A stretch of 64,000 nucleotides of DNA from Corynebacterium sanguinis (GTDB lineage: Bacteria > Actinomycetota > Actinomycetes > Mycobacteriales > Mycobacteriaceae). The translations under genes were made by a program, and so were the position numbers. Location of the stretch: positions 1,178,001-1,242,000 of the forward strand of contig NZ_CP038157.1 in the NCBI RefSeq assembly GCF_007641235.1, written 5' to 3'. Below, in pieces: positions 18,873-27,207 of the stretch. Below the pieces are notes generated by a model. That model saw nothing but the letters and a program-made list of their open reading frames with translations. It did no database searches and was not told the origin of the DNA. The stretch's first letter is position 1, and every line of letters begins with the position of its first letter.

Positions 18873-19640
18873 CTAGCTCTCCGGCGGCAGCGGGGCGAGG
18901 TCGAAATCGCTCAAGGTGACGTTGAGGCGCTGGCGGAAAAACTCGATCGAACCCCCCGAGAGCAGGACCGCGTCCGCTGGCCCGCCCAGCGGCAGATCGC
19001 GGGTGTCGCGGTCGAGGGTGTAGGCGTCGAGGATCTTGTCCTCGGCGCCGGGCGGGGCGTCGAGAAGCAGGCTCGGCCGCATCTGGAAGGTGGAACCGTC
19101 GAGGCGAAGGGTGACCACCACGGTGCTGGGCGCGTCCGTGCCGGGGACGGTGCCGGTGAGCTGGGCTTCGGATGCCGTGCCGCCCGAGGGAGAGATGTTG
19201 TAGGGGTTGGCGATGTCGAGGTCGGTCATGCCGAGCAGCTCGCCGAACGCGACACCGTCGAGGCGCACTTTGCGCCGCACCATGGTGGCGTGCGCGCCCG
19301 CGAACTCTCCGGCGAACGCGGCCTCAGCATCGATATCGACATCGAAGGCCTCCGCCGTGGTGTTGACCGTGCCGAGGCCCTCAACCGTCGCGTCGAGCGC
19401 GGAGACGGACACCCGGGGGATCGTACTGGTGACCGCGACCAGGGAAAACGGGAACCCCGCGACGTAAGCGTCGGGGGTGGCGGAGAGCCTTTCGTCGGCG
19501 CTGGCGCGAAGGGCGAGGGTGCGCTCGACTCGCGAAGCCGCCGCCGTGTCCACGAGCAGCGCCACGGCAGCCACGACCAGCACCACGACGATGATCGTGG
19601 CGGCCACTTTGATCCCGCGGACGCGCGAGAGAACACTCAT
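18873..19640 (-). CDS. LmeA-family (DUF2993) phospholipid-binding protein
   Basis: A 255-residue protein with one N-terminal membrane helix ([24 protein letters not shown]) and an exported DUF2993 domain. In mycobacteria LmeA binds phosphoinositides and assists lipomannan elongation in the cell envelope. Features include ERTLALRASADERLSATPDAYVAGFPF and a repeated beta/amphipathic pattern. The ATG at 19640 places the signal anchor at the N-terminus. It is divergent from mshD with 28 bp between starts. Confidence 0.72.
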   Translation of the reverse strand: MSVLSRVRGIKVAATIIVVVLVVAAVALLVDTAAASRVERTLALRASADERLSATPDAYVAGFPFSLVAVTSTIPRVSVSALDATVEGLGTVNTTAEAFDVDIDAEAAFAGEFAGAHATMVRRKVRLDGVAFGELLGMTDLDIANPYNISPSGGTASEAQLTGTVPGTDAPSTVVVTLRLDGSTFQMRPSLLLDAPPGAEDKILDAYTLDRDTRDLPLGGPADAVLLSGGSIEFFRQRLNVTLSDFDLAPLPPES

Positions 19641-19656
19641 GCCTTTATTTCTACCG

Positions 19657-19662
19657 TAGCCT
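19657..19662 (+). promoter_or_regulatory. -10 box of mshD (leaderless)
   Basis: TAGCCT lies 6 nt before the mshD ATG at 19669 in the 28-bp divergent gap; no ribosome binding site is visible. Confidence 0.4.
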
Positions 19663-19668
19663 GAAGTT

Positions 19669-20559
19669 ATGACGAACAAGATTGCTGAAGTGACATTGCC
19701 CGGCGACTCCGCCCGCAGCCTCCTGACCACGGTCGAGGCTCACGATAAGGTCGCGGCGTTTTCCGAGCAGTTTCTCGCAGGGCTTGACGACGCCCGCCTG
19801 GAGCACACCCACCTCGCCTGCATGGGCCCCGACGGTGACCTCGTGGCCATCGCAGCGCTCGCCCCGGACGACTCCGCAGAGCTCGCCGTTGACCCTGAAC
19901 ACCGGGGCCGCGGCATCGGCACGCAGCTTGTCGACGTCCTCCTTGAGCGCAATCCGAAGGCCGGGCTGTGGGCACACGGGGACTTGCCGGCCGCTCGCGC
20001 CTTGGCGAAGAGCCGTGGGCTTGGCGTCACCCGTGAGCTGCTGGTGATGGCGATTAACGGCGATGAGCTGCGCGAGGCCGCGAAGGTGGAGCTGCCTGAG
20101 GGGTTTAGTGATCTGGGTTACTCCGAGGCGGTAGAGCGCTGGGGTACAGAAACGGTTGAGCAGGCGTGGTTGGACGCCAACAATCACGCGTTCGAATGGC
20201 ACCCGGAACAGGGCGGCTGGGATCTGGACAGGCTGCACCGCGGGATGGAGGCCGAGTGGTTTGACCCGCAAGGGGTGAGGTTTCTCTACGAGGGTGACTC
20301 CCTTGCGGGCTTCCACTGGACCAAGATGCACCCGGACGTGACAGGTGAGGTTTATGTGGTGGGGCTAGATTCCAGTTACCGCCGAAAGGGGCTAGGAGAT
20401 CCGCTGCTTAGGATCGGCCTGAACCACCTCGTGGGCCAGGGATCCTCCGAGGTCAAGCTGTATGTTGAGGCGGATAACGGTGCGGCGGTGGCGCGGTATG
20501 AAAATCTCGGGTTCCTGACAGTGCAAAAGCATATTGTGTACCAACAAAACGCCTCCTAG
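19669..20559 (+). CDS. mshD: mycothiol synthase
   Basis: Transfers acetyl from acetyl-CoA to Cys-GlcN-Ins, the last step of mycothiol synthesis, in the cytosol. The protein has 296 residues and two GNAT domains. The first is degenerate (ELAVDPEHRGRGIGTQLVDVL); the second is active, with SLAGFHWTKMHPDVTGEVYVVGLDSSYRRKGLGDPLLRIGLNHL. FHWTK and EWHPEQGGWD are characteristic of MshD. Mycothiol is found only in Actinobacteria, which supports the taxonomic call. Cysteine for this pathway comes from cysE/cysK at 43-45 kb. Confidence 0.93.
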   Translation: MTNKIAEVTLPGDSARSLLTTVEAHDKVAAFSEQFLAGLDDARLEHTHLACMGPDGDLVAIAALAPDDSAELAVDPEHRGRGIGTQLVDVLLERNPKAGLWAHGDLPAARALAKSRGLGVTRELLVMAINGDELREAAKVELPEGFSDLGYSEAVERWGTETVEQAWLDANNHAFEWHPEQGGWDLDRLHRGMEAEWFDPQGVRFLYEGDSLAGFHWTKMHPDVTGEVYVVGLDSSYRRKGLGDPLLRIGLNHLVGQGSSEVKLYVEADNGAAVARYENLGFLTVQKHIVYQQNAS

Positions 20560-20585
20560 CTGCGAAGATGTGAATATCCGCAAAA

Positions 20586-20641
20586 GTTAACCTACTGTTC
20601 ATTGCGTTAGACACCAACGGTTAACCGTTGACACGTACCTT
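20586..20641 (+). promoter_or_regulatory. candidate pstS control region
   Basis: The gap between mshD and pstS contains GTTAACC twice (20586-20592 and 20620-20626; the second lies inside the palindrome ACGGTTAACCGT), then TTGACA at 20628 and TACCTT at 20636. Paired direct repeats upstream of pstS would fit a response regulator such as PhoR, but I cannot assign the binding protein. The remainder, to 20761, is an untranslated leader with a ribosome binding site (GGAAAGGT). Confidence 0.35.
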
Positions 20642-20761
20642 ATCCAAGTGTGAGTAATCGGATGAAGTCTGTCTGGACCATGAAAATCCAGTTGGGCTTC
20701 TCTTTCCACCAGGATCCGATGCTCGAACTCTTCATCTGAATTCGCACCGGAAAGGTACCCC

Positions 20762-21895
20762 GTGATTCGCAACTTTAAGCGCACCGCCGCCATCGTAGGT
20801 GTCGTCGCAGCATCCTCCGCATCCCTCGTCGCTTGCGGTGACTCCAACGACGCTTCCACCAACGACACCACCGCAGCAGCTACCAACGCAGATACGGCCA
20901 CCAACGACGCCGCTGCTGGTGACTCCAACCTGACCGGCACCACGGGTCAGCTCGTCGCTGAGGGTGCAACCTCCCAGCAGAACGCGATGGATTACTTCGG
21001 CGCCCGCTACGCTGAGGCTGTCCCGGGTGCAAACTTGGCGTACAACGCAACCGGTTCTGGCGCTGGCGTCAAGAACTTCATCGGTGACCAGGCTGCTTTC
21101 GCAGGTTCTGACTCCCCGCTGAAGGACGACGAGGTCCAGCCGGCAGCTGACCGCTGCGGCGGCAACGAAGCTTGGCACCTGCCGATGGTCATCGGCCCGG
21201 TTGCCATCGCTTACAACCTCGACGGCGTCGAGGACCTCAACCTCACCGTTGATAACCTCGTTGACATCTTCAAGGGCGACATCACCTCTTGGAACGACCC
21301 GGCCATCGCCGAGGCTAACCCGGGCGCCGAGCTGCCGGACGAGAACATCTCCGTCATCTACCGCTCCGACGAGTCCGGCACCTCCGACAACTTCCAGAAG
21401 TTCCTCTCCGCTGCCTCCGACGGCCGCTGGGAGAGCTCCGGCAAGGCATTCCCGCAGGCTGTCGGCGCTGGCGCCAACGGCTCCACCGGTGTTGCTGAGC
21501 AGGTTAAGGCTATCCCGGGCGCCATCACCTACGTCGAGGCTGGCTTCGCTGACCAGGCTGCCAACATCGACTTCGGCAACGGCCCGGTTGAGCTCAACGA
21601 GGAGACTGTGGGCAACGCACTCGACGGCCTCGAGTTCGAGACCGAGGGCCACAACATGGTCGTCGACGCAGCCAAGCTCTTCGCCATGGACGGTGCTGAC
21701 ACCTACCCGCTGATCCTGACCACCTACGAGATCGTCTGCTCCGCTGGTTACGACGACCAGACCCGCGACATGGTCAAGGACTTCCTGACCGTCGCACTCG
21801 ACTCCCAGGATGAGGAGCTCGCTTCCGAGGGCTTCATCCCGGTCTCCGGCGCACACGCTGACCGCCTGCGCGAGGCTGTCAACGCCATCAGCTAA
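20762..21895 (+). CDS. pstS: phosphate ABC transporter, substrate-binding lipoprotein
   Basis: Binds inorganic phosphate outside the membrane and delivers it to PstCA. It has 377 residues and starts with GTG. The lipoprotein signal ends in lipobox LVAC (Cys near residue 25). An Ala/Thr/Asp-rich linker follows, then the binding domain with GATSQQNAMDYF, GSGAGVKNF, AFAGSDSPL and the phosphate loop YRSDESGTSDNFQKFL. Its codon use is strongly biased to GCT/GTT/CTC-type codons, as expected of a highly expressed gene. It heads pstSCAB. Confidence 0.95.
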   Translation: MIRNFKRTAAIVGVVAASSASLVACGDSNDASTNDTTAAATNADTATNDAAAGDSNLTGTTGQLVAEGATSQQNAMDYFGARYAEAVPGANLAYNATGSGAGVKNFIGDQAAFAGSDSPLKDDEVQPAADRCGGNEAWHLPMVIGPVAIAYNLDGVEDLNLTVDNLVDIFKGDITSWNDPAIAEANPGAELPDENISVIYRSDESGTSDNFQKFLSAASDGRWESSGKAFPQAVGAGANGSTGVAEQVKAIPGAITYVEAGFADQAANIDFGNGPVELNEETVGNALDGLEFETEGHNMVVDAAKLFAMDGADTYPLILTTYEIVCSAGYDDQTRDMVKDFLTVALDSQDEELASEGFIPVSGAHADRLREAVNAIS

Positions 21896-21927
21896 CACAG
21901 CTGTTCTTTCCCCTCAATAGGGAAAAC

Positions 21928-21964
21928 GTCTGCCCCCTCGCGGCCCCGCCGGGTGGGGGCAGAC
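21928..21964 (+). terminator. strong hairpin between pstS and pstC
   Basis: GTCTGCCCCC pairs with GGGGGCAGAC across a 17-nt loop, 32 nt after the pstS stop. There is no U-tract, so it more likely stabilises the pstS mRNA end or attenuates reading into pstC than fully terminates. This would keep the binding protein in excess over the permease. Confidence 0.55.
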
Positions 21965-22072
21965 CCGTGTATGGGCTCGGTTAACGAGACATGTGCAATC
22001 AATGACTAACAGATGTCATAGAAACACGCTGAAACTTTGCTGCTGCAATTCAATAAATAAGGATTCGTGAAC

Positions 22073-23149
22073 ATGGCTGACAATGAACTGCCTGGTAACG
22101 GCCACGCGACAAGGGTAGATCCCGTGATCCCGAGCTCTACCGGCACGCCCATTAAGAAGGGCCAAGACCCCGCCTTGGAGGGCACCCCGAACACAGGCGA
22201 CCCGCAACGCGGCGCCGGTGTGATCCGCCCCGGCGACCGAGTTTTCCAATTTTTCTCCACCGCTTCGGCAACGCTGATTACGGTCATCATCGCCGCGATC
22301 GGCCTGTTCCTGCTCCTGCAGGCTATCCCGCCGCTCGCGCGTAACGAAGGCGGCCTCTGGGGCTTCTTCACCTACACCGGCCCGTGGCAAACGTCGAACC
22401 TGGACGCGATGCAGTTCGGTATCCCGAACCTCTTCTTCGCCACGGTGACGATCTCCCTTATCGCGCTGATCATCGCGATGCCGATCGCGCTTGGTATCGC
22501 GCTGTTCCTGTCCAACTACGCGCCGAAGAACCTCGTCCGTCCACTGGGCACGCTCGTGGACATGCTTGCCGCGGTGCCGTCCATCGTCTATGGCCTCTGG
22601 GGCGCGCAGGTGCTCGGCCCCTTCCTCGGGCAGTTCTACAACTGGCTCCACTCCTGGGCTGGAGGGTTCTTCCTCTTCGCGGTGTACCCGAACACCCCCT
22701 CGTACTACACCGGCCGCAACATGCTCACCGGTGGCATCGTGCTCGCGATCATGATCCTCCCGGTCATCGCCGCGACCGCGCGTGAGGTCTTCGTGCAGAC
22801 GCCTCCCGGCCAGATCGAGGCAGCTCTGGCGTTGGGCGCAACCCGTTGGGAAGTGATCCGTATGACGGTCCTCCCGTTCGGTATGTCCGGCTACATCGCA
22901 GGTTCAATGCTCGGCCTCGGCCGCGCCCTCGGTGAGACCATGGCGCTCTACATGGTCGTCTCGCCGTCGCCGGTGTTCCGCGCATCGCTGTTCGACGGCG
23001 GCTCGACGTTCGCAACCCACATTGCTAACGCGTCTGCCGAGTTCAACAACCCGACCAGTGCTGGCGCCTACATCGCCGCCGGTTTGGTGCTGTTCATCCT
23101 GACCTTCGTCGTCAACTCGATCGCCCGCACGATCGTCAACAAGAAATAG
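22073..23149 (+). CDS. pstC: phosphate ABC transporter, permease PstC
   Basis: Membrane subunit that forms the phosphate channel with PstA. It has 358 residues, a polar N-terminal stretch of about 60 residues, then six membrane helices. The EAA loop that contacts PstB reads EAALALGATRWEVIRMTVLPFGMSGYIAG, and DMLAAVPSIVYGLWG is typical of PstC. AAGGA at 22059 sits 9 nt before the ATG at 22073 but only 3 nt before the in-frame GTG at 22067, which decides the start. pstA follows after 15 bp. Confidence 0.94.
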   Translation: MADNELPGNGHATRVDPVIPSSTGTPIKKGQDPALEGTPNTGDPQRGAGVIRPGDRVFQFFSTASATLITVIIAAIGLFLLLQAIPPLARNEGGLWGFFTYTGPWQTSNLDAMQFGIPNLFFATVTISLIALIIAMPIALGIALFLSNYAPKNLVRPLGTLVDMLAAVPSIVYGLWGAQVLGPFLGQFYNWLHSWAGGFFLFAVYPNTPSYYTGRNMLTGGIVLAIMILPVIAATAREVFVQTPPGQIEAALALGATRWEVIRMTVLPFGMSGYIAGSMLGLGRALGETMALYMVVSPSPVFRASLFDGGSTFATHIANASAEFNNPTSAGAYIAAGLVLFILTFVVNSIARTIVNKK

Positions 23150-23164
23150 GAGGTAGAGGCCACA

Positions 23165-24175
23165 ATGAGTACCGCAGTACCAAACAACGGCTCCCACTCC
23201 GCGTCCGTGGATGCTTCGACTGTCCGTAGCACCACGACGGGTTCCTCGACCGTCGCTACCGCTACCACCACCCCTGCTCGCGGCGAGTCCGGCGACGGCA
23301 CCCCGTTTACCGAAATCTCCTCGGGCCGCAAGACCACGAACTCGATCATGGGCTTGCTCATGTGGGCCTGCATGATCATTGCACTGATCCCACTGATGTG
23401 GCTGCTGTTCACGGTTATCTCCCGTGGCGCTGGCGCCGTCTTCAGCGTGGACTGGTGGACCCAGGACATGCTGGGCGTGCGCAACAGCGCCGAGGGCGGC
23501 GGAGCGCTCCACGCTATTGCCGGCACCATCATGCAAACCTTGGTCGCCTCGGTCTTCTCCATTCCGATCGGTATTTTCACCGCGATCTACCTGGTGGAGT
23601 ACTCCAACGGTAACCGCCTGGGTAAGCTCACCACCTTCATGGTGGACATCCTCTCCGGTGTCCCATCGATCGTCGCCGCACTGTTCATCTACGCCATGTG
23701 GATCACGGTCCTCGGCCAGCAGCGTTCCGGTTTCGCCGTGTCGCTTGCGCTCATTCTGCTGATGGTTCCGATCGTGGTGCGCAACACCGAGGAGATGCTT
23801 CGCGTCGTGCCCATGGATCTACGTGAAGCCTCGTACGCCCTGGGTGTTCCGAAGTGGAAGACCATCGCGCGCATCGTCTTGCCGACCGCCCTGTCCGGCA
23901 TTGTCACCGGCGTCATGCTCGCCGTGGCCCGCGTCATGGGCGAGTCCGCCCCGGTGCTGATCCTCGTCGGCTCCACGCCGGTGACCAACTGGTTCGGCAT
24001 GTTCGACCAGCCGCAGTCCTCGCTGCCGCTGTTCATGCTCGACATGTGGAAGTCCGGCGCGACGGGTGCGGCCAACGACCGCCTGTGGGGCGCCGCCCTG
24101 ACGCTCGTGATTATGGTCGTCTCCCTCAACATCATCGCGCGCCTCATCGCCTCGAAGTTCTCGGTCAAGAAGTAA
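23165..24175 (+). CDS. pstA: phosphate ABC transporter, permease PstA
   Basis: Second membrane half of the phosphate channel, 336 residues. A Ser/Thr-rich cytoplasmic N-terminus (about 60 residues) is followed by six membrane helices, [20 protein letters not shown] and the EAA loop [36 protein letters not shown] (23149-23154) sits 10 nt before the ATG. It is followed by pstB with a 41-bp gap. Confidence 0.94.
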   Translation: MSTAVPNNGSHSASVDASTVRSTTTGSSTVATATTTPARGESGDGTPFTEISSGRKTTNSIMGLLMWACMIIALIPLMWLLFTVISRGAGAVFSVDWWTQDMLGVRNSAEGGGALHAIAGTIMQTLVASVFSIPIGIFTAIYLVEYSNGNRLGKLTTFMVDILSGVPSIVAALFIYAMWITVLGQQRSGFAVSLALILLMVPIVVRNTEEMLRVVPMDLREASYALGVPKWKTIARIVLPTALSGIVTGVMLAVARVMGESAPVLILVGSTPVTNWFGMFDQPQSSLPLFMLDMWKSGATGAANDRLWGAALTLVIMVVSLNIIARLIASKFSVKK

Positions 24176-24216
24176 ATCGTCGCACCCACGAATCCAACAT
24201 TCCCAGGAGGAAACTG

Positions 24217-24990
24217 ATGTCTAAGCTCGTACTCAACGACGTCAACATCTACTACGGCGACTTCCACGCCGTGCAGAACGTCAACCTGACCATCCCTGCC
24301 CAGGCAGTGACCGCCTTCATCGGCCCGTCCGGCTGCGGCAAGTCCACCGTGCTGCGCACCCTCAACCGCATGCACGAGGTCATCCCCGGCGCATCCGTCA
24401 AGGGTGAGATCCTGCTCGATGGCAACGACATCTACGGCAAGAACATCGACCCGGTGTCGGTGCGTAACACGGTCGGCATGGTGTTCCAGAAGGCCAACCC
24501 GTTCCCGACCATGTCCATCGAGGACAACGTCGTTGCCGGCCTGAAGCTCTCCGGTGAGCGTGACCGCAAGAAGCTCAAGGAGGTCGCGGAGGAGTCCCTG
24601 CGCGGCGCCAACCTGTGGGAAGAGGTCAAGGACCGCCTCGACAAGCCGGGCGGCGGCCTCTCCGGTGGTCAGCAGCAGCGCCTCTGCATCGCCCGCGCGA
24701 TCGCAGTGCGCCCCGAGGTTCTCCTCATGGACGAGCCCTGCTCGGCACTCGACCCGATCTCGACCCTGGCAGTCGAGGACCTGATCCACGAGCTCAAGGA
24801 TCAGTACACCATCGTCATCGTGACCCACAACATGCAGCAGGCAGCGCGCGTGTCTGACAAGACCGCGTTCTACTCCCTTGAGGCAACCGGCAAGCCGGGC
24901 CAGCTCATCGAGTTCAACGACACCACGACCATCTTCGAAAACCCTGAGCGCAAGGAAACCGAAGACTACATCGCAGGCCGCTTCGGCTAA
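24217..24990 (+). CDS. pstB: phosphate ABC transporter, ATP-binding protein PstB
   Basis: ATPase that powers phosphate import. It has 257 residues with Walker [11 protein letters not shown]-loop [12 protein letters not shown], signature LSGGQQQR and Walker [13 protein letters not shown] followed by the switch His in [13 protein letters not shown] at 24205 sets the start at 24217, although the frame is open further upstream. It ends the operon and faces phoU across a terminator. Confidence 0.96.
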   Translation: MSKLVLNDVNIYYGDFHAVQNVNLTIPAQAVTAFIGPSGCGKSTVLRTLNRMHEVIPGASVKGEILLDGNDIYGKNIDPVSVRNTVGMVFQKANPFPTMSIEDNVVAGLKLSGERDRKKLKEVAEESLRGANLWEEVKDRLDKPGGGLSGGQQQRLCIARAIAVRPEVLLMDEPCSALDPISTLAVEDLIHELKDQYTIVIVTHNMQQAARVSDKTAFYSLEATGKPGQLIEFNDTTTIFENPERKETEDYIAGRFG

Positions 24991-25011
24991 TCGCCAAAGC
25001 AACCGCGAGTC

Positions 25012-25076
25012 CACCCCGGTTGCCGCATCCGCCCCGTACGGATGGGGCGCGCGGCAGCCGGGGTGTCGTTGTTTCT
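25012..25076. terminator. terminator between pstB and phoU
   Basis: CACCCCGGTTGCCGC pairs with GCGGCAGCCGGGGTG around an inner small hairpin, then TCGTTGTTT. It separates the convergent pstB and phoU transcripts and is likely to act on pstSCAB. Confidence 0.7.
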
Positions 25077-25087
25077 AGGTGCTTCTT

Positions 25088-25816
25088 CTAGGTGCGGTCG
25101 AAGCGCTGCTCGATAACGGCGAAGCGCTCATCCATATCAAAGCTATCACCGGATCGCCGATGCTCTAGGTAGGCCTCCGGCTTCATCCCGGTGACCAAAA
25201 AGACCGTGCGAGCGGCGACGTTGACGCAGTGGTCCGAGTAGCGCTCGAAGTAGCGGCACAAAAGCGCGAGGTCGACGGCCTCGCGAGTTGAATGCTCCCA
25301 GTGCCGGTTGGTGACAACGTTGAGGATGTAGCTGGTCATCGTGTCAACCTCGTCGTCGGCGTTGCGCAGCCCCACGGCGGCATCGGCGTCGGGCGCGTAA
25401 AGCAGGTCCTCGGTCTGCGACCCCAGCTCGTGGGCGAGTCGCGCGAGTTCCTCGACCAGGACCACCATGGGCTCAGGTAGAACGGGGTGGGGGTGGCGCA
25501 ACCTGGCGAGCCTGGCAATGTGGGTCGCCAGCGCGCCCATGCGCTCGAAATCTTCGACGATGTAGATCGACGACACAACCTGCCGCAGGTCGGACGCAAC
25601 CGGGCTTTCGAGGGCGAGGAGCTGCATGCTGCGGGTTTCGCAGCGCTGGCGGATCACGTCGAGGCCGTCGGAGAACGACAGCGCGTCCTCGGCGTGATCG
25701 AGGCTTTGTGTCAGCAGCGCGACGGTGGCGTTATCCATCAGCGTGCGGACGTTCTGGCACATCTCGATGAGGTCGCGCGAGAACGCGTCCAGGTGCTCCC
25801 TGTAGTTGGTCCGCAT
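25088..25816 (-). CDS. phoU: phosphate uptake regulator PhoU
   Basis: Metal-binding helical protein that links Pst to the phosphate-sensing kinase and restrains phosphate uptake. It has 242 residues with two PhoU repeats, each a three-helix bundle (DAFSRDLIEMCQNVRTLMDNA; VVLVEELARLAHELGSQTEDLL). An in-frame GTG at 25825 exists, but the ATG at 25816 has a TAAGGT -10 box 7 nt upstream. It is transcribed on its own strand, opposite pstSCAB. Confidence 0.92.
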   Translation of the reverse strand: MRTNYREHLDAFSRDLIEMCQNVRTLMDNATVALLTQSLDHAEDALSFSDGLDVIRQRCETRSMQLLALESPVASDLRQVVSSIYIVEDFERMGALATHIARLARLRHPHPVLPEPMVVLVEELARLAHELGSQTEDLLYAPDADAAVGLRNADDEVDTMTSYILNVVTNRHWEHSTREAVDLALLCRYFERYSDHCVNVAARTVFLVTGMKPEAYLEHRRSGDSFDMDERFAVIEQRFDRT

Positions 25817-25823
25817 ATCGCTC

Positions 25824-25829
25824 ACCTTA
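25824..25829 (-). promoter_or_regulatory. -10 box of phoU (leaderless)
   Basis: Reads TAAGGT on the minus strand, 7 nt before the ATG at 25816, and overlaps the alternative GTG start. Confidence 0.45.
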
Positions 25830-25852
25830 CAAGCACCACGCGCCGGTTGGGG

Positions 25853-27022
25853 CTATCCGCCGTTGCTGTCCATCTCGGCACCCTCCGGGACAGTGTCGTC
25901 CTCAGGGTCGTCGAGCCAACCGTCGGGCAGCGCGACCTTCGATGACGAGCCCTGGCGCCCGCGAGCATCCTCGGCGTGCTCGGCGCGCTCGGTGGAGTCG
26001 GCGATGGTGTCCAGCAGAGCGGAGAGTTCGGCTAGTGAGGCAACGCGGGCAAGGTCCTTGCGGAACTCGCCGCCGACGGGGAATCCGCGCAGGTACCAGC
26101 CGGTGTGCTTGCGGATATCCCGGCACGCGTGCTCCTCGCCGTCGTGAAGCGCGAGCAGCTCAGCGTGGCGGTAGATGATGCGGGCGACCTCGCCGAGGGT
26201 GGGTTCTGGCGGGATCTCTTCCCCGCGCAGTTGCGCGCCGAGCTGCGCGAACAGCCAGGGCCGCCCCAAGCAACCGCGGCCGACTTCAACCCCGTGGCAG
26301 TTGGTGGTCTCGAGCATCTTTGCGGCGTCGTCGGCGGCGAAGATATCGCCGTTGCCGATGACGGGGACGCCGGTGCCTTCCATGTGCTCGACAAGTCGGC
26401 GGATCTCGGACCAGTGCGCCTGGCCGGAGTAGCGCTGGTCGGCGGTGCGGGCGTGCAGCGCGACGGCTGCCGCGCCCTCCTCCGCGGCGATGCGCCCGGC
26501 GTCGAGGTGCGTGTGGTGGGCGTCGTCAATGCCGATGCGGAACTTCACGGTGATCGGAATGCCGGATCCCTCCGCGGCCCGCACGGCTGCCGCGACGATG
26601 TTGGCGTAGAGCCTGCGCTTGTAGGGGATCGCCGAACCGCCGCCCTTGCGGGTGACCTTGGGTACGGGGCAGCCGAAGTTCATGTCGACGTGGTCGGCGA
26701 TATCTTCCTCGACGATCATCCGCACGGCCTCGTAGGTGAATTTCGGGTCCACGGTGTAGAGCTGCATGGAGCGCGGGATCTCAACGTCGGCGAACGTGGT
26801 CATGTGCAGGGTCTTCTGGTTGCGTGCGACGAGGGCTCGGGCCGTGATCATCTCGCAGACGTACAGCCCAGACGAGGTGCCGGTCAGTTCCTGCTCGATC
26901 TCGCGGCAGAGCACGCGAAACGGCATGTTTGTCACTCCCGCCATGGGCGCGAGGATGACGGGGGAGTTGAGCGTGAAATCCCCGATGCGCAGCGCGAGTG
27001 GTGCCGAGAGTGCCTGAGTCAT
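25853..27022 (-). CDS. dusB: tRNA-dihydrouridine synthase B
   Basis: FMN enzyme that reduces uridine in the tRNA D-loop. It has 389 residues and a TIM barrel starting LRIGDFTLNSPVILAPMAGVTNMPFR. The catalytic Cys is in MNFGCPVPKVTRKGGGSA, the FMN site continues through KFRIGIDDAHH and VALHARTADQRYSG, and GNGDIFAADDA is also typical. The ATG at 27022 (MTQALSAPLAL) starts where the domain starts. A charged C-terminal tail of about 30 residues follows the domain. Confidence 0.92.
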   Translation of the reverse strand: MTQALSAPLALRIGDFTLNSPVILAPMAGVTNMPFRVLCREIEQELTGTSSGLYVCEMITARALVARNQKTLHMTTFADVEIPRSMQLYTVDPKFTYEAVRMIVEEDIADHVDMNFGCPVPKVTRKGGGSAIPYKRRLYANIVAAAVRAAEGSGIPITVKFRIGIDDAHHTHLDAGRIAAEEGAAAVALHARTADQRYSGQAHWSEIRRLVEHMEGTGVPVIGNGDIFAADDAAKMLETTNCHGVEVGRGCLGRPWLFAQLGAQLRGEEIPPEPTLGEVARIIYRHAELLALHDGEEHACRDIRKHTGWYLRGFPVGGEFRKDLARVASLAELSALLDTIADSTERAEHAEDARGRQGSSSKVALPDGWLDDPEDDTVPEGAEMDSNGG

Positions 27023-27207
27023 AGTACGCACCATTGTCCACGCAGGTGGCGTAACAGTCCAATTCGAAGCACCCCCTGAAAAGCGTTTGACGTTGCCTAT
27101 TGCACTAAAATTTAGTACAAGAAAAGTAGTGCCTAGCATTGTTTCCGCACTCCCCATATGGTGGAGGCGTAAAGAGTCCAACAAAAAACCGAATGAGGGA
27201 TTGAACT

